In this document: positions 1 to 10,973 of the stretch, piece by piece
Position numbering within the stretch: position 1 is the first letter of the stretch
Layout: each line of letters begins with the position of its first letter
Origin: Flavobacterium sp. NRK F7
GTDB taxonomy: Bacteria; Bacteroidota; Bacteroidia; Flavobacteriales; Flavobacteriaceae
NCBI RefSeq assembly: GCF_024054195.1
Contig: NZ_JAMXLB010000001.1
Coordinates: 1 to 64,000, forward strand
Length of the DNA: 64,000 nt
Direction of reading: 5' to 3'
The notes under the pieces: generated by a model
Databases searched by the model: none
Told to the model about the DNA's origin: nothing
Seen by the model: only the letters and a program-made list of their open reading frames with translations
Position numbers and translations under genes: made by a program

Positions 1-1262
1 GTTTGGGAACCATCGGGTGCCAAACAATCATTACTGTCTTTTACAAGAATATCATAGCTTGCTGCTGCTAAACCTGAAAATAAATTTGTAGTTTGCCAAG
101 TAGTTCCATTGTCTTTACTATACAAATAAGAACCACTACCGCCTAAAGCCGTAACCGTTATACTACCTGTAGGCTCATTTTTACAAAGCACATTCACTTG
201 AGTTGTACTAAAGGTTACTGGAGCAGGGGCTGTAATAGTAAAAGGATCACTGTCTTCAGGTTGTGAGGAAGCCAAATTATTTGACGTAAAGAGTGTTTGA
301 TAACGCAACAAATAAACACCCGGTTCTAAATTAATTGCAGTATACTGTTGATTCGTAAAATCAGCCGCATAAATCGGCTCACTATTAAAAAAAGAAAAAT
401 TACCTGGAGTAGTCTCTTGCAATAAGGTCATACTAAAATATTCCCCAGAATTCAAAGGTCGGTCAAAAGTAAATGTAGCCGTAGCATGATTACTATCACT
501 ACATACATTTTGAACCAATACTGGTGAACCCACTATTTGGGGAGAACAGGGTCTAACATTATAGGAAACAATGTTCGAAAAAATATTATCGCCCGTTATA
601 GAACTATCCGAATCAATTAATACCTTAAAATAAATATTACCAGAATAATTAGCTGGTAAATAAGTTGCTTTATCAAAAACAAAATCTTCATTAAAACCTG
701 TGCTTATATTTGTATTAACATATGTACTCCCATTGGTACTATAATGCCAAAAAAAACGCTGTGTACCCGTACATCCTTCTGCTTTTAATGTCACAAAATC
801 ACAAAAAGTATCTGTCGTTGCTGTTGGTGGTACTAAAACTTGATTGGAAATTAAAGAAACAAATGGGACTTCGGAATTGAATGGACCATCATATCCATAA
901 TAAAAACCTTCAATTAATGGATCACATGAATTACTACTAAAAATTGCATTTAAACCAGCTGTCCACTCTTCTCCACATGGCCCACTACAACCATAGTTCT
1001 CTGGATTATATTCATAATAATAAAATTGTGTAGGCTTTTGATTAAAAATAAGATAATAATAATTAGCTGTTACAGATGTTATAGGTGTTATATTTGTACT
1101 ATTAGATCTAAAATAATAATCATAAACCGTACTTCTACTTTGCGAAGAAGATACATTTGTTTTTACAATATATGTTTGCCCATTTACTAAAAAACTGGTC
1201 AATGCAAAAAATAATGCAAGAAGTATTCTATTTGCTGTAAATAATAAGCTTTTATTCATCAT
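1..1262 (-). CDS. SprB-repeat surface protein, N-terminal part (runs off left edge)
   Basis: An open frame begins at tandem ATG codons (1262-1260 and 1259-1257) and continues without a stop to the window edge, about 420 codons. It starts with a signal peptide (MNKSLLFTANRILLALFFALTSF, cut near VNGQ) followed by Tyr/Asn/Ser-rich extracellular sequence. At the visible end (about residues 375-420) it reads ALGGSGSYLYSKDNGTTWQ, then a stretch ending in SYDILVKDSNDC, which is the pattern of the SprB repeat found in the flavobacterial gliding adhesin and related cell-surface proteins. The start lies about 7 bases beyond the stop of the 1562-residue gene, so the two probably form one transcript. The C-terminus, where a type IX secretion signal would sit, is outside the window. 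The SprB assignment rests on one repeat; the rest of the protein is unrecognised. Confidence 0.75.
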   Translation of the reverse strand, partial: MMNKSLLFTANRILLALFFALTSFLVNGQTYIVKTNVSSSQSRSTVYDYYFRSNSTNITPITSVTANYYYLIFNQKPTQFYYYEYNPENYGCSGPCGEEWTAGLNAIFSSNSCDPLIEGFYYGYDGPFNSEVPFVSLISNQVLVPPTATTDTFCDFVTLKAEGCTGTQRFFWHYSTNGSTYVNTNISTGFNEDFVFDKATYLPANYSGNIYFKVLIDSDSSITGDNIFSNIVSYNVRPCSPQIVGSPVLVQNVCSDSNHATATFTFDRPLNSGEYFSMTLLQETTPGNFSFFNSEPIYAADFTNQQYTAINLEPGVYLLRYQTLFTSNNLASSQPEDSDPFTITAPAPVTFSTTQVNVLCKNEPTGSITVTALGGSGSYLYSKDNGTTWQTTNLFSGLAAASYDILVKDSNDCLAPDGSQ

Positions 1263-1268
1263 TTTTCA

Positions 1269-4200
1269 TTAATAGTTTCTATTAAATACTTTTTCACTTT
1301 CACTTCTAAATTCTTCATTATTTAAAGAATAGATTAATTTAAACTTATATGATCCAATTGGCATTATTGGAAAAGTACTATCTATAATATATTTAAACTG
1401 TTCATATTTTTGCCAGTTAATTGGTGTGTTCATATACCTATTCACCACTTGATATCTCAAATTCAAATAATCACCTTTATAAGTTAAAGGTAAGTTATAT
1501 CTAAAAGGCAATCTTTGATTCACTAGAGAGGAGTTTGGGTTCATCTCCAAATAAGTTTGGTAATATACAGGAATATCTATCGCACGAATAGCTGGCAATC
1601 CCAATTCGTTAACATTTCTAGTCAAGATACTGATGTTGCCATCTAGAGGATAATTTTGGTAAACCAAAGGATAAATAGCATTTGTATAATAGGTGTCGTC
1701 TAAAATAGCTTCTACTTTTATCAAAGGTTTACTATCTGTATACTGAGAACCAAATAGTTCAGATGCATTAAATATCTCATATGGCGCGGTTTTGAAATAT
1801 AGAGCATGAACATCTGCATAAATTATTTCTAAAAGATCACCTGTTTTTTGAATATCATTTATTTTACTAATAAATGTTGGGTATTGACTCGAAGTAAAAT
1901 CAAATTCTAATATAGTTTTAATACTCGATTCATTATTTTCAGCTTCAGCTGAATTATTGGTAACAGTTACTTCATTTATCTCCGTTGTATCATTAGCCGA
2001 AGTTGATGAATCTACAATTGAACCATCTGTATTTCCATTTGATGTGCTATTTTGTGGACTATTCCCTTCTGGATAAGCCATAATTTGTAAATGATTATTA
2101 GTACTTACTGAAATATTATCGTATGGAAAAGTGATTTTATTTAGATGGGTATCATAGGTTAATGTACTATTTGTTTTTAATACATCTCCTTGTTTAATTT
2201 CTCCTTTTATATCCCAATTTTCAATAGTCCCATCAAACAAATAATCTTGGCCTTGTTTAAGTTTAATGTAAACATTTTTATGTTCTTCAGGATAAAAATT
2301 ATTTGTATTTGCTACAGGATAAGTGTAAGCAATGTTTTCCATTGGAATATATTCTGGAGCGTTTCCAGTGGTAAAAGAAAATGTTTTAATTTCTTTACCA
2401 GAACCATCACCACCAGTTAAAATTCCCCAAGTAGCACCATTTTTCTGTTCTAACCCCACTTCCACCGTTGCTTCGATTGTAGTGTTTGGTGGTAAAATAT
2501 CATCTGAAATAAAATTGACTTTAGTATTGTCGTCTAACCATTCTAAAGTACCAGGTATAGTTTGTCCATTTTGTTTCAGCTCATATTTTTGTACGTTAAT
2601 ACGAACTGTTTTGGTTACTCCATTTAAATCTTCTGCCGTAAAAGGGGTTAGCATTGCATAATTGAAAGCAACTTGTGGCTTTTTAAACACATCAACTCCA
2701 TTTTCGTTATCTGGGCTTACTTCTGAAATTACGGAAATCCCTAAAGGATTAGACATGCCAATAAATTCACATTTTTCACCAACTTCAAATTTAAATCGTA
2801 AACTTCCTCTTACTAATCCTCCTAAAACTTTATATCTAACTCCTAAGTAACCTTGTAAATGAGTTGGATTTGGAAATTCACCTCTCAGCATGGCTGCAAC
2901 ACCTGCTTCCAAAATTGAGAATTTTTTTGTTTTTCCTAAAATACGCACTCTAATTCCTACTTCTCCATAAATATAAGCATAAACTTGTCCCATTGAATAC
3001 CAACCATCATTTCCTATTGGTCCGTTCATTCCAACACAAGAAACACCTGTTAATTTTCGGTGCATAATATCAAATCCACCTCCTGCTTCTAGGAATGCAT
3101 AAAAGAATCCTGCATCTTTCCCAAACTGAACAGAAAAATTAAGACCTAAGGCAAAACCTCTACCATCGTTGAGCAAACTTAAATCTCTATTGTCATTTAA
3201 AATATCCGGACCTAAAATTTGAATTACTCTAGGATGTGGAGGCGTTTGATTAGGTAAAACATCTCCAGTCATAAAGTATCCTTGAACATTTACATCATAA
3301 ACTCCTATTTTAAAAATAGCACCCAGTTTATCAATTGGAGTTCCCACATGTAAATAGGATTTTGCAGGACTAGAATACATATGAACCATTCCAAACTTAT
3401 TATTCGCTCCAGCTCCTTTTAATCCTTGAAGTTTCAAATACAATTCAAAAAGTCCATCAAACGAATTATTTAAAAAATCTTTTTCAATACTTACATAAAC
3501 TCCTATTTTTCCATCTTTTGCTACTTCAGACATTGGATGACCTGTTTTCGCAATTTGTAGTAAGTTACCTTGACCCAAATAATTTTGCATTTGAGTAGCT
3601 TCATCTCCTTCAAAAATAGAGTCATAAGTAGCCCACGTTTCACTTAAGCCTCCTTGAACCTCTCCATCTCCTGACATCATAGCGCCCTCACCAAGGAAAT
3701 ACAACCTATTTAATCCGCCATATTGATTGTATTCTAACTCTATAAATGCCTTAGCTTTAAAAGAAGTAGTACTTCCAAATTTAATTTTAGCTCCTGCTCT
3801 TAATCCTAAACCATATTCTTCATTAGGTAAATATTTAGAAGTTTCATAAGTCCAAACCATATTCCCATCCGAACGTTTCATTTTGTAGGAAAGTCCACCT
3901 TCTATTCTTTCTATTCCAAATTTATTATTCGCTGTAGAAGTATTATTAATTTGAAAATCAGCAAACCAAAATCTAAAATCTTTTTTGGCAAAAATAGCTT
4001 TTGCTTTACCTTCTATTTTCAATTCTTTTAAATTGATATCAAGTTCTCCTCCAAATCCTTTACCATAAATAGAGTCGTTTTTAAAAATATTTATTTGACC
4101 GTATAAATGGAACGAGCTTTTTTCTATATCTATTGTAATTGACTCTACATCAACTCGATCAAATTTATAACTTTGAAAACCTTCATTTTGTTCAAACTTA

Positions 4201-5957
4201 CCCAATACTTTTACTTCAGTATCAGCATAAATACCTGAATTTTCCATTAGGTTTACTTTTATCTTCAGCCCAATTCCTACGGTTTGAGAATCAGGTGTAA
4301 CCAAATGAATATTTTCAAAACTAACAGGAAAATTACCAAATTTAGCTTCACCTGGATAACCAAAATAAGAAGCTTGGATGTAGGGCTGTTCGTAAGATTT
4401 TAATCGTAAATTTTGAAAAATAATTCCATTAAATTGATAAAAGTTATCTGTCTGAGATACTTGTGTCTGATTATTTTGTGATTGAGCCACAAGAGGATCA
4501 TCTCCAACATCTCCACTTAATGACAACCAACCATTTAAATAAGCATCTCCTCTAAATTGTTTGGTGTTATTATCTAACTCCATTTTTATCCAAGAGTTTT
4601 CCATAAAAACCATCTTTCCCTTGAACATTCTACAATCCGTACTATCAACTTTGACAATCAAACGATATAAATCTTTATTAAAGGTACCCGTATAATTCAA
4701 ATAAGACCCAGTAGCAGCTGGTTTAATACTTCCTGATAACTTAGCAGCTGTAAGACGATTTGCAACTAAATTTACACTTACAGTATCTACAGTGAATTGC
4801 CAGCCTGTTGCACTTCCTTTATTTAACACATTATATCCTGTAAATTTACCCGAAACACCAAAATTATCGATTAACAAATCTGTAGATTCAAATTTTGTTC
4901 TTTCATTTTTAGAATTATCTTTAAATTGTTCTGGTAATGTTACATTTATATTTTTTGCATAAAAACCACGCCAAGCATTGACATCACCACCAGGGAAAAG
5001 TTGGTTAACTGTATACACTTCTGGAAAAACTATAGAACTTGAATTTTTTGTATCACTCATATCGAAAACTACCTCTTCAAAATTAAAAGTCCAACCTTTC
5101 AGATCATTAATTTCAAAATTGGGTAAATTTAATTGAAGCAACATATCGCTCCAGCCTGTAGCAGACATTTTTATATTGGCTCCAACATAATTAGGATTAT
5201 CGATTGCTCTTATTCCGTCATCATTTAAATCTTTATCGTATTCTATTCTATTCCCAGCATTATCTACTGGTACTACTAAAGATCTAGCTAATCGAACGTC
5301 CATATCAAATGAAAAAGATTTAAACCCGTCACAATCAAATTCTACAAAAGACTTACTATTAACGTCTCCAGTTGTTCTATTGAAATCCCCTCCAATTATA
5401 CTTAGCAACATTTTTCCTCCAAATTGTGGTAAGGTTTGATTACCCAATAAGTACAGTTTCCAATCTCCTATCACGCCACCATCATGTGATAATTTAAGTT
5501 TATCAGCAGCAAAATAAAGGTGAACACCAGGGTATTTTGTTTCAATTCTTGCAAATGCTGTTAATTCTAAAAAAGCAGGAGTGACCTTTACCTTTACAAC
5601 AGCCATTTCAGCTCTAAAAGCATCGCTAGTATAGCCTGACAAACCTATAGGTAATTGAACTTCTTCAAAACCAGTTAAAGTCTCTACAAACTTGATATTC
5701 CCTTCTGTAAATAACTCTTCTGCAAATTGTTTAATAACGTTAGTAGAATCTGTTACATCAAAAGAGACATATTCGGGTTTTAAAAAATTATTTTCTGTTT
5801 TTTGAAAGGCTTTTTTAAATGCAATTTTAGCATCCAGTTTTGAAAATTTAGAAATTGTCATTTTTTTCTGACTTAAGGAATCAGAAAATGGATGATTTTC
5901 ATTTGCATGAAGAAATGAAAAACCTAACAAAAAGAAAACTAAAACCCTAAAAATCAT
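1269..5957 (-). CDS. Very large exported protein of unknown function, with an Ig-like (SbsA/Big_5-type) region
   Basis: This 1562-residue protein starts with a short signal peptide ([18 protein letters not shown]). Most of the length is beta-rich sequence of alternating hydrophobic and polar residues with no enzyme motif. Residues of roughly 1095-1205 ([11 protein letters not shown] to [10 protein letters not shown]) match the layout of bacterial Ig-like Big_5/SbsA domains, and a low-complexity Ser/Thr/Asn linker follows at about 1290-1345. No C-terminal YPNP-type tail is seen; the protein ends in FNRNY. It is transcribed away from pgi and is followed after about 7 bases by the SprB-repeat gene, which suggests a shared surface or envelope role. 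The function is unknown; the repeated 'yields a property of an amphipathic strand' pattern could fit an outer-surface scaffold, but that is inference. Confidence 0.75.
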   Translation of the reverse strand: MIFRVLVFFLLGFSFLHANENHPFSDSLSQKKMTISKFSKLDAKIAFKKAFQKTENNFLKPEYVSFDVTDSTNVIKQFAEELFTEGNIKFVETLTGFEEVQLPIGLSGYTSDAFRAEMAVVKVKVTPAFLELTAFARIETKYPGVHLYFAADKLKLSHDGGVIGDWKLYLLGNQTLPQFGGKMLLSIIGGDFNRTTGDVNSKSFVEFDCDGFKSFSFDMDVRLARSLVVPVDNAGNRIEYDKDLNDDGIRAIDNPNYVGANIKMSATGWSDMLLQLNLPNFEINDLKGWTFNFEEVVFDMSDTKNSSSIVFPEVYTVNQLFPGGDVNAWRGFYAKNINVTLPEQFKDNSKNERTKFESTDLLIDNFGVSGKFTGYNVLNKGSATGWQFTVDTVSVNLVANRLTAAKLSGSIKPAATGSYLNYTGTFNKDLYRLIVKVDSTDCRMFKGKMVFMENSWIKMELDNNTKQFRGDAYLNGWLSLSGDVGDDPLVAQSQNNQTQVSQTDNFYQFNGIIFQNLRLKSYEQPYIQASYFGYPGEAKFGNFPVSFENIHLVTPDSQTVGIGLKIKVNLMENSGIYADTEVKVLGKFEQNEGFQSYKFDRVDVESITIDIEKSSFHLYGQINIFKNDSIYGKGFGGELDINLKELKIEGKAKAIFAKKDFRFWFADFQINNTSTANNKFGIERIEGGLSYKMKRSDGNMVWTYETSKYLPNEEYGLGLRAGAKIKFGSTTSFKAKAFIELEYNQYGGLNRLYFLGEGAMMSGDGEVQGGLSETWATYDSIFEGDEATQMQNYLGQGNLLQIAKTGHPMSEVAKDGKIGVYVSIEKDFLNNSFDGLFELYLKLQGLKGAGANNKFGMVHMYSSPAKSYLHVGTPIDKLGAIFKIGVYDVNVQGYFMTGDVLPNQTPPHPRVIQILGPDILNDNRDLSLLNDGRGFALGLNFSVQFGKDAGFFYAFLEAGGGFDIMHRKLTGVSCVGMNGPIGNDGWYSMGQVYAYIYGEVGIRVRILGKTKKFSILEAGVAAMLRGEFPNPTHLQGYLGVRYKVLGGLVRGSLRFKFEVGEKCEFIGMSNPLGISVISEVSPDNENGVDVFKKPQVAFNYAMLTPFTAEDLNGVTKTVRINVQKYELKQNGQTIPGTLEWLDDNTKVNFISDDILPPNTTIEATVEVGLEQKNGATWGILTGGDGSGKEIKTFSFTTGNAPEYIPMENIAYTYPVANTNNFYPEEHKNVYIKLKQGQDYLFDGTIENWDIKGEIKQGDVLKTNSTLTYDTHLNKITFPYDNISVSTNNHLQIMAYPEGNSPQNSTSNGNTDGSIVDSSTSANDTTEINEVTVTNNSAEAENNESSIKTILEFDFTSSQYPTFISKINDIQKTGDLLEIIYADVHALYFKTAPYEIFNASELFGSQYTDSKPLIKVEAILDDTYYTNAIYPLVYQNYPLDGNISILTRNVNELGLPAIRAIDIPVYYQTYLEMNPNSSLVNQRLPFRYNLPLTYKGDYLNLRYQVVNRYMNTPINWQKYEQFKYIIDSTFPIMPIGSYKFKLIYSLNNEEFRSESEKVFNRNY

Positions 5958-5974
5958 GGCTTAAAAAATTTTTG

Positions 5975-5982
5975 CAAAGATA
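5975..5982 (-). promoter_or_regulatory. Bacteroidetes -7 promoter element for the 1562-residue gene
   Basis: On the minus strand the sequence TATCTTTG fits the TAnnTTTG -7 consensus of the Bacteroidetes primary sigma factor and lies 17 bases upstream of the ATG at 5957. No clear TTTG -33 box is present at the usual distance, so this is a one-box match. Confidence 0.45.
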
Positions 5983-6037
5983 CTTTTTTTAGTATGCCTG
6001 ACTAGCTTTTTTTAAAAAAGTTAAAGAAAACTTAAAA

Positions 6038-6070
6038 AAAAAATCAACCATAAATTGTGGTTGATTTTTA
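6038..6070 (-). terminator. Rho-independent terminator after pgi
   Basis: A 12-bp inverted repeat (AAAAATCAACCA / TGGTTGATTTTT) with a 7-base loop lies about 20 bases after the pgi stop. Read on the minus strand it is followed by a run of T, so it should end the DUF3108-TDO-M23-pgi transcript. Confidence 0.8.
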
Positions 6071-6089
6071 TTAGTTAAATACTTCTTTT

Positions 6090-7727
6090 TTATTTTAAAT
6101 AATTCTTTAGTAAAAAACTGGTAGAGCTATCATGATTTTTAATTTCACTAGTATGTATTTCTGATAGAATAGAATTCGCTAATTGTTTTCCAAGCTCAAC
6201 ACCCCATTGGTCATAACTAAAAATATTCCAAATAATACCTTGTACAAATATTTTATGTTCGTAAAGCGCAACTAATGAACCTAAAGTTTCCGGTGTTAGT
6301 TTTTCAATTAACAAGGTATTTGTTGGTTTATCGCCATCAAAAACTTTAAAAGGCAATAAGAAAGTTGCTTTTTCACCTGTAATACCTGCCTTTTCAAATT
6401 CAGCTTGTACTTGTTTTTCTGTTTTTCCCATTAGCAAAGCTTCGGTTTGCGCAAAGAAATTAGACATTAATTTGTCATGATGATCTTTGTTTCCATATAG
6501 TGCTTTTTTAAATCCAATAAAATCGGTTGGAATTAACTTAGTTCCTTGATGAATTAACTGAAAGAAAGCGTGTTGAGAGTTAGTTCCAGGTTCTCCCCAA
6601 ATAATTGTTCCAGTTTGGTAATTTACAGGATTACCATCGCGAGCGATACTTTTACCATTACTTTCCATGATACCTTGTTGCAAATAAGGAGCTAGTTTTT
6701 GCAAATATTGTGTGTAAGGTATTAAAGCTTCTGTTTCAGCACCAAAAAAATTATTGTACCAAATACTTAATAAAGCGAGTACAACAGGTATATTTTTGTC
6801 AAAAGGAGTTTCTTTAAAATGAGTATCCATTTTATTAGCCCCTTCTAACAACTGATTAAAATGATTAAAACCAACAGCCAAACTAATGGTTAAACCAACA
6901 GCACTCCAAAGAGAAAAACGTCCTCCAACCCAGTCCCACATAGGAAAAATATTTTCTTCAGCAATTCCAAATTGTGTTACATTTTTAATATTCGTAGAAA
7001 CTGCCACAAAATGTTTCGCAACGTCTTCTTGTTTTGCATGATTTAAAAACCAAGCCCGAATTGTTTCTGCATTAGAAAGGGTCTCTTGTGTGGTAAATGT
7101 TTTTGAAACAATAACAAAAAGTGTTGTTTCAGTATTTAATTTCTTAATAATCTCATGTACATGATCTCCATCTACATTAGAAACAAAATGAACATTTAAA
7201 TGATTCTTATAATATTGTAAGGCTTCAACAACCATGGCTGGTCCTAAGTCTGAACCTCCAATTCCAATGTTTACGACATCGGTAAACGTTTTGTTGGTAT
7301 ATCCTTTTCTTGTACCATCGATAATTTCTGAAGTAAATTTTTGAATGTCTTTTTTAACCTGATATACTTCTGGCATTACATTGATTCCATCAACCAAAAC
7401 AACATCATTTTCTTTTGCTCGTAAAGCGGTATGCAAGACTGCACGGTTTTCAGTTTGATTAATAGCTTCACCAGAAAAATAAGCTTCAATAGCATTTTTT
7501 AATCCTACTTCATTTGCTAATTCGACCAATAAATTAATCGTTTCTTCTGTAATTTTATTTTTAGAAAAATCAACGAGAAAATCGTGCCATTCGATAGTAA
7601 ATTTCTCAGCTCTTTGCTTGTCATTTGCAAACATTTCTTTCATGGAAACATATTCCATTTTTTCAAAATGAGCTCTTAATTTTTGCCAAGCAACTGTTCC
7701 AGACGGATTAATTGTTTCTAAAGTCAT
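6090..7727 (-). CDS. pgi: Glucose-6-phosphate isomerase
   Basis: This cytosolic enzyme interconverts glucose 6-phosphate and fructose 6-phosphate in glycolysis and gluconeogenesis. At 545 residues it has the usual length of the long bacterial form. Recognisable family segments are [15 protein letters not shown] (phosphosugar-binding loop), [33 protein letters not shown], the catalytic-region stretch [15 protein letters not shown] and [18 protein letters not shown]. The ATG at 7727 overlaps the stop of the preceding M23 peptidase gene by one base, so it is the last gene of a translationally coupled four-gene operon and is followed by a terminator. Nothing in the sequence looks abnormal. Confidence 0.97.
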   Translation of the reverse strand: MTLETINPSGTVAWQKLRAHFEKMEYVSMKEMFANDKQRAEKFTIEWHDFLVDFSKNKITEETINLLVELANEVGLKNAIEAYFSGEAINQTENRAVLHTALRAKENDVVLVDGINVMPEVYQVKKDIQKFTSEIIDGTRKGYTNKTFTDVVNIGIGGSDLGPAMVVEALQYYKNHLNVHFVSNVDGDHVHEIIKKLNTETTLFVIVSKTFTTQETLSNAETIRAWFLNHAKQEDVAKHFVAVSTNIKNVTQFGIAEENIFPMWDWVGGRFSLWSAVGLTISLAVGFNHFNQLLEGANKMDTHFKETPFDKNIPVVLALLSIWYNNFFGAETEALIPYTQYLQKLAPYLQQGIMESNGKSIARDGNPVNYQTGTIIWGEPGTNSQHAFFQLIHQGTKLIPTDFIGFKKALYGNKDHHDKLMSNFFAQTEALLMGKTEKQVQAEFEKAGITGEKATFLLPFKVFDGDKPTNTLLIEKLTPETLGSLVALYEHKIFVQGIIWNIFSYDQWGVELGKQLANSILSEIHTSEIKNHDSSTSFLLKNYLK

Positions 7728-8995
7728 TATTCTTTAAATTTAGTGGTCATTACACTATCCAACTCTTTTTTCAAGGGTTCAATGTATTTTAAATATTGTT
7801 CTTTTGCTTCTTTTTTCATAGGTTCAGCACTTGGTAATTGCAATCGTAAAGGATCTACTTGTACCCCATTTTTCCAAAAACGATAACACACGTGTGGACC
7901 TGTAGCTAAACCTGTACTACCAACTTTTCCTATTACTTGACCTTGCGTAACATATTGGCCTTTTTTAACTAAAATTTTAGACATATGTAAATACTGAGTA
8001 GAATAGGTACCATTATGACGCACTTTCACATAATTCCCGTTACCAGATGTATACCCTGCTCTTTCTACAACTCCCGAAGCTGTCGTTTTAATTGGAGTTC
8101 CAGTTGCAGCTGCATAATCAGTACCGTTATGCGCTTTCCATCTTTTTTGCACAGGATGAAAACGTCTTCCAGAAAAACGAGAAGAGATTCTAAAATAATC
8201 TAAAGGCGCTTTTAAAAACATACTTTTTAGTCCATTTCCATTTTCATCATAATAGTCTGGCAAATTTTGTTCTGGGTTTAATTTATAAGGAAACGCATAA
8301 AACACTTTCCCTCTATGTTGAAAATAAGTTGACTCTACGCTTTCAACTCCTGCATATATAGAATCTTCAATAAAGCGTTCATATATAGTAGCACAAAATT
8401 TATCTCCTTTTTGAATTTTAAAGAAATCGATAGAATATTCATATACTTTTGCCAATCTTGAGGCTAGTGCGGGACTGGCTCCTGCATTCGCTAGAGTTTC
8501 AGAAAAAGATCCTTCAATTTCTGCAGCAATAGTCCTTCTTTTTAAAGAAGTTGCTTTTCTTTTATTACTCACATGAATAGAATCTCTAAAATCAATTACA
8601 GCATACTCAATTGGATTTTTCACATAGACTAATGCTTGTAACTCGTTGGGTTTATTTTTATCTAAAAATAAAAGATACGGTTTCCCAATCTTAATCATTC
8701 TAGGATTGAAAGAATCTTTTACTTTCTCTACTACATCAAAAGTGCGTAAGCTATCTGGTAATTTATATTTATCAAAGATAAGTCCTAAATTATCTCCTGA
8801 TTTTATGGTATCTCTAACCACTTTATAATTATTGAAAATAAAACCATATTCTTTTATAATGGGCTCTTTTTTTTCAACTTTTTTAGGTACTTCTTTTTTC
8901 TCTTCTTTTTTGTCACAAGCGACAATAGTGGTTATCAGTAGTAATAGTGCTAAGTATCTCAATATATCAGTTTTTTTAATTTTAAACATTTTCAC
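7727..8995 (-). CDS. M23-family metallopeptidase, predicted lipoprotein
   Basis: The protein (422 residues) starts with a lipoprotein signal: a hydrophobic run ending [12 protein letters not shown], with the cysteine at about residue 27, followed by a Lys/Glu-rich linker. The C-terminal third is an M23 (LytM-like) domain with [20 protein letters not shown] carrying the H-x3-D zinc ligands, and TQYLHMSKI. In the last motif, where most M23 enzymes have HxH, this protein has GPHVCYRFW, so the second histidine, normally the third zinc ligand, is cysteine. The family cleaves peptidoglycan cross-bridges or activates amidases in the periplasm. The gene overlaps the tryptophan 2,3-dioxygenase gene by 14 bases and pgi by 1. 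It could still bind zinc through Cys, or be an inactive regulator. Confidence 0.88.
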   Translation of the reverse strand: MKMFKIKKTDILRYLALLLLITTIVACDKKEEKKEVPKKVEKKEPIIKEYGFIFNNYKVVRDTIKSGDNLGLIFDKYKLPDSLRTFDVVEKVKDSFNPRMIKIGKPYLLFLDKNKPNELQALVYVKNPIEYAVIDFRDSIHVSNKRKATSLKRRTIAAEIEGSFSETLANAGASPALASRLAKVYEYSIDFFKIQKGDKFCATIYERFIEDSIYAGVESVESTYFQHRGKVFYAFPYKLNPEQNLPDYYDENGNGLKSMFLKAPLDYFRISSRFSGRRFHPVQKRWKAHNGTDYAAATGTPIKTTASGVVERAGYTSGNGNYVKVRHNGTYSTQYLHMSKILVKKGQYVTQGQVIGKVGSTGLATGPHVCYRFWKNGVQVDPLRLQLPSAEPMKKEAKEQYLKYIEPLKKELDSVMTTKFKE

Positions 8996-9914
8996 CCCAG
9001 TTTGCTATTTCATCATCTGACCATAATTCAGGAAAAAAAATTCGTTTTTGATATTTAGGTAACATGTATTTTTTCCAATCACTTCCACCTGTTGCTTCAT
9101 GATTTCCAGGTACACTTTCAATATATTTTTTAGCCGCATTAAAATGACCCATAACCCAAGTAATGTTTATTGTTCTATCTAAATGACGCATGGCTTCAAT
9201 CAATGCTTTATTATCTTGATCTTCTTGAGGTAATTGCTTGTATTTTCTCCAAAGATTAATGGTATTGTATTCTTCCATAAAATCTAAAAATACTTTTTTA
9301 TATTTTCTTTCGAACTCTTTTATGAGATATGTTTTTTCACCAGTTGTGTAATCTTTACCCGCTGCTTGCCAATATAAATGCTCAAAGGCGTGTTCATAAG
9401 GTGTATTTCTATCTATAGTAGCCCTAAAACGATTGTCTATTAAATTAATTAAATCTGTGGTTGCAAATTCTATTAATCGGTATTGAGCACTTTGAAAGCC
9501 ACTAGCAGGTGTTAAAGTGTTTCTAAATTTTAAGTACTGTGCAGGTTCCATTCCGTCTGTCATTATTGTGAAAGAGGTGGTTAACATATCAAAATAGCGA
9601 CTTATTCTACCTAGTTTTTCAGTAAAATAATCGCTTGTAGGCCTTATTGTATGCGATAATTGGTCTATCTCCCAAAGTATCATTTTAAATAACAATTCAT
9701 TTACTTGATGGTACATGATAAAAACCATTTCGTCAGGTAAAGTGGTTCTTTGGATTTGCAAATTTAAAAGCGCATCGGTTTGAATGTAATCCCAATACGT
9801 TATTGGTTTAGACCATAAAAGGCCTTCAAGATGAGTTTCTGTATTTTGATTAATTGCTTTGTACTTTTCGTCAATTCTATTTAATTGATGCTGTAATTCT
9901 GGTGTTACTTCCAT
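8982..9914 (-). CDS. Tryptophan 2,3-dioxygenase family protein
   Basis: Haem enzyme that opens the indole ring of L-tryptophan to give N-formylkynurenine, the first step of the kynurenine pathway; it acts in the cytosol. The 310-residue protein is nearly all helical and carries family segments such as DEMVFIMYHQVNELLFKMIL (with the proximal region histidine), SGFQSAQYRLIEF and TWVMGHFNAAKKYI. It starts with ATG at 9914, sharing one base with the stop of the DUF3108 gene, and its end overlaps the M23 gene by 14 bases, so it is translated from the same operon. hppD and hmgA of tyrosine breakdown lie immediately upstream in the chromosome, so aromatic amino-acid catabolism genes are neighbours here although in separate transcripts. 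Confidence 0.93.
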   Translation of the reverse strand: MEVTPELQHQLNRIDEKYKAINQNTETHLEGLLWSKPITYWDYIQTDALLNLQIQRTTLPDEMVFIMYHQVNELLFKMILWEIDQLSHTIRPTSDYFTEKLGRISRYFDMLTTSFTIMTDGMEPAQYLKFRNTLTPASGFQSAQYRLIEFATTDLINLIDNRFRATIDRNTPYEHAFEHLYWQAAGKDYTTGEKTYLIKEFERKYKKVFLDFMEEYNTINLWRKYKQLPQEDQDNKALIEAMRHLDRTINITWVMGHFNAAKKYIESVPGNHEATGGSDWKKYMLPKYQKRIFFPELWSDDEIANWGENV

Positions 9915-10687
9915 TAGTCAACTTTTACTTTAAAAGAGTGTTTTAATCCTTTAAAAGCATCTAAATCAGCCTTCAATGACCCAACCGCTAAACTCGCTTT
10001 AATTCGCACTGGAATTTTGTTGTCATCATCTGAAATCCAAACAGTTAAACTTTCTTCTTCTTTAAAAACTCTTCCTGCTTGAACGTAAGGTCTGAAAACT
10101 TTACAAGAAATTTTTCCAAATTTAGTTTTTATATCTTCTTTACCAATATATTTTAACTTAAACTTTGTAGTTTCATTATCAAAAAACATATCTATCGTAA
10201 TAGATTCCCCTTCGTTTAAATTATCAATTTTTGGATGATTTCGTAAATAATAAAATGATGACACGATGTCTTGCACGTTTTCTGGAACGGAATACGTGTT
10301 TTCTGTATTGTTTTTATAATCTTTAACTCGAACCGTATTATTATCTTGATTGAAGAACCCTTCTTGATATTTAGTATAACCTCCTTCATCAATTTTTCTT
10401 AAAAATTGATAAGGTTTACCTGTTTCTTTGTCAAAAAAACTTTGGTAATCATCTTTTACTTCAAAAAAGAGTTTTGTCATACCAGTGGTCCATCCTTTTC
10501 CTTGCACATGATGTACCTTATGATTATCACGAACAGCTTCTTTAATTTCTAGAGTAGCATAACCAGCATTTACTACACCATAATGAATACGAAGCTTGAA
10601 CCACTCTCCAGTGGTAAATGCATCCTCTTTTTGAACAAATGAATTTGTGGAAATAAAAACTAGAAGTAGTATTATAATTTTTTTCAT
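9914..10687 (-). CDS. DUF3108 domain-containing exported protein
   Basis: The 257-residue protein has a signal peptide (MKKIIILLLVFISTNSF) and then a beta-rich domain with the DUF3108 pattern: GEWFKLRIHYGVVNAGYATL near the start, DIVSSFYYLRN in the middle, and ESLTVWISDDDNKIPVRIKA near the end. The family is periplasmic and of unknown biochemical function. It is the first gene of the operon with the dioxygenase, the M23 peptidase and pgi, and overlaps the next gene by one base (TAATG). A terminator-like hairpin lies 54 bases before its start, which could let the upstream small transcript read through into the operon. Confidence 0.88.
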   Translation of the reverse strand: MKKIIILLLVFISTNSFVQKEDAFTTGEWFKLRIHYGVVNAGYATLEIKEAVRDNHKVHHVQGKGWTTGMTKLFFEVKDDYQSFFDKETGKPYQFLRKIDEGGYTKYQEGFFNQDNNTVRVKDYKNNTENTYSVPENVQDIVSSFYYLRNHPKIDNLNEGESITIDMFFDNETTKFKLKYIGKEDIKTKFGKISCKVFRPYVQAGRVFKEEESLTVWISDDDNKIPVRIKASLAVGSLKADLDAFKGLKHSFKVKVD

Positions 10688-10740
10688 AATTTTATTTTTT
10701 TAGAAAAGAGTGCAATTTCTGTTCCAAAAATAAGAAACAA

Positions 10741-10773
10741 AAAAACCCAGTCAAAATTAATGACTGAGTTTTT
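10741..10773. terminator. Bidirectional hairpin terminator upstream of the DUF3108 operon
   Basis: The inverted repeat CCCAGTCA / TGACTGAG with a 7-base loop has T runs on both strands (TTTTT on plus, TTTTTTT on minus). On the minus strand it would stop a transcript starting near 10853 before it reaches the DUF3108 gene. Confidence 0.7.
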
Positions 10774-10853
10774 ATGCTATTAACCAACCAAAAACTATAA
10801 ATTATGAAAACTTACTAACAAAATTGGACATAGAATCTATCTCCTTTTTTGCG
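10741..10853 (-). ncRNA. Candidate small RNA or operon leader with a 9-codon ORF
   Basis: A -7 box (10865-10858) is followed on the minus strand by TTTGCACTCGCAAAA, the same 15 bases that follow the tRNA-Asn promoter, and about 110 bases later by a strong terminator. Inside is an AGGAG (10845-10841), 9 bases of spacer, and the frame ATG at 10831 to TAA at 10802, encoding MSNFVSKFS. It therefore looks either like a leader with attenuator controlling the DUF3108-dioxygenase operon or like a free small RNA. No regulatory amino-acid run other than two Phe codons is visible, so the signal sensed, if any, is unknown. I do not recognise an RNA family. Confidence 0.4.
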
Positions 10854-10857
10854 AGTG

Positions 10858-10865
10858 CAAATGTA
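10858..10865 (-). promoter_or_regulatory. -7 promoter element of the small leader transcript
   Basis: TACATTTG on the minus strand fits TAnnTTTG exactly and runs into GCACTCGCAAAA, the same start-site context as the tRNA-Asn promoter. A TTTG lies upstream, but at about 24 bases instead of 19, so the -33 box is uncertain. Confidence 0.5.
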
Positions 10866-10973
10866 TATAGTTTTTTGAAGATTATTTATCAAAATATCAA
10901 CTTTAACTCTTTTAACAGAATTATTGTTATCATTTAATAGTATTTTTTAATAATATTAAAAAAAATTCACATT

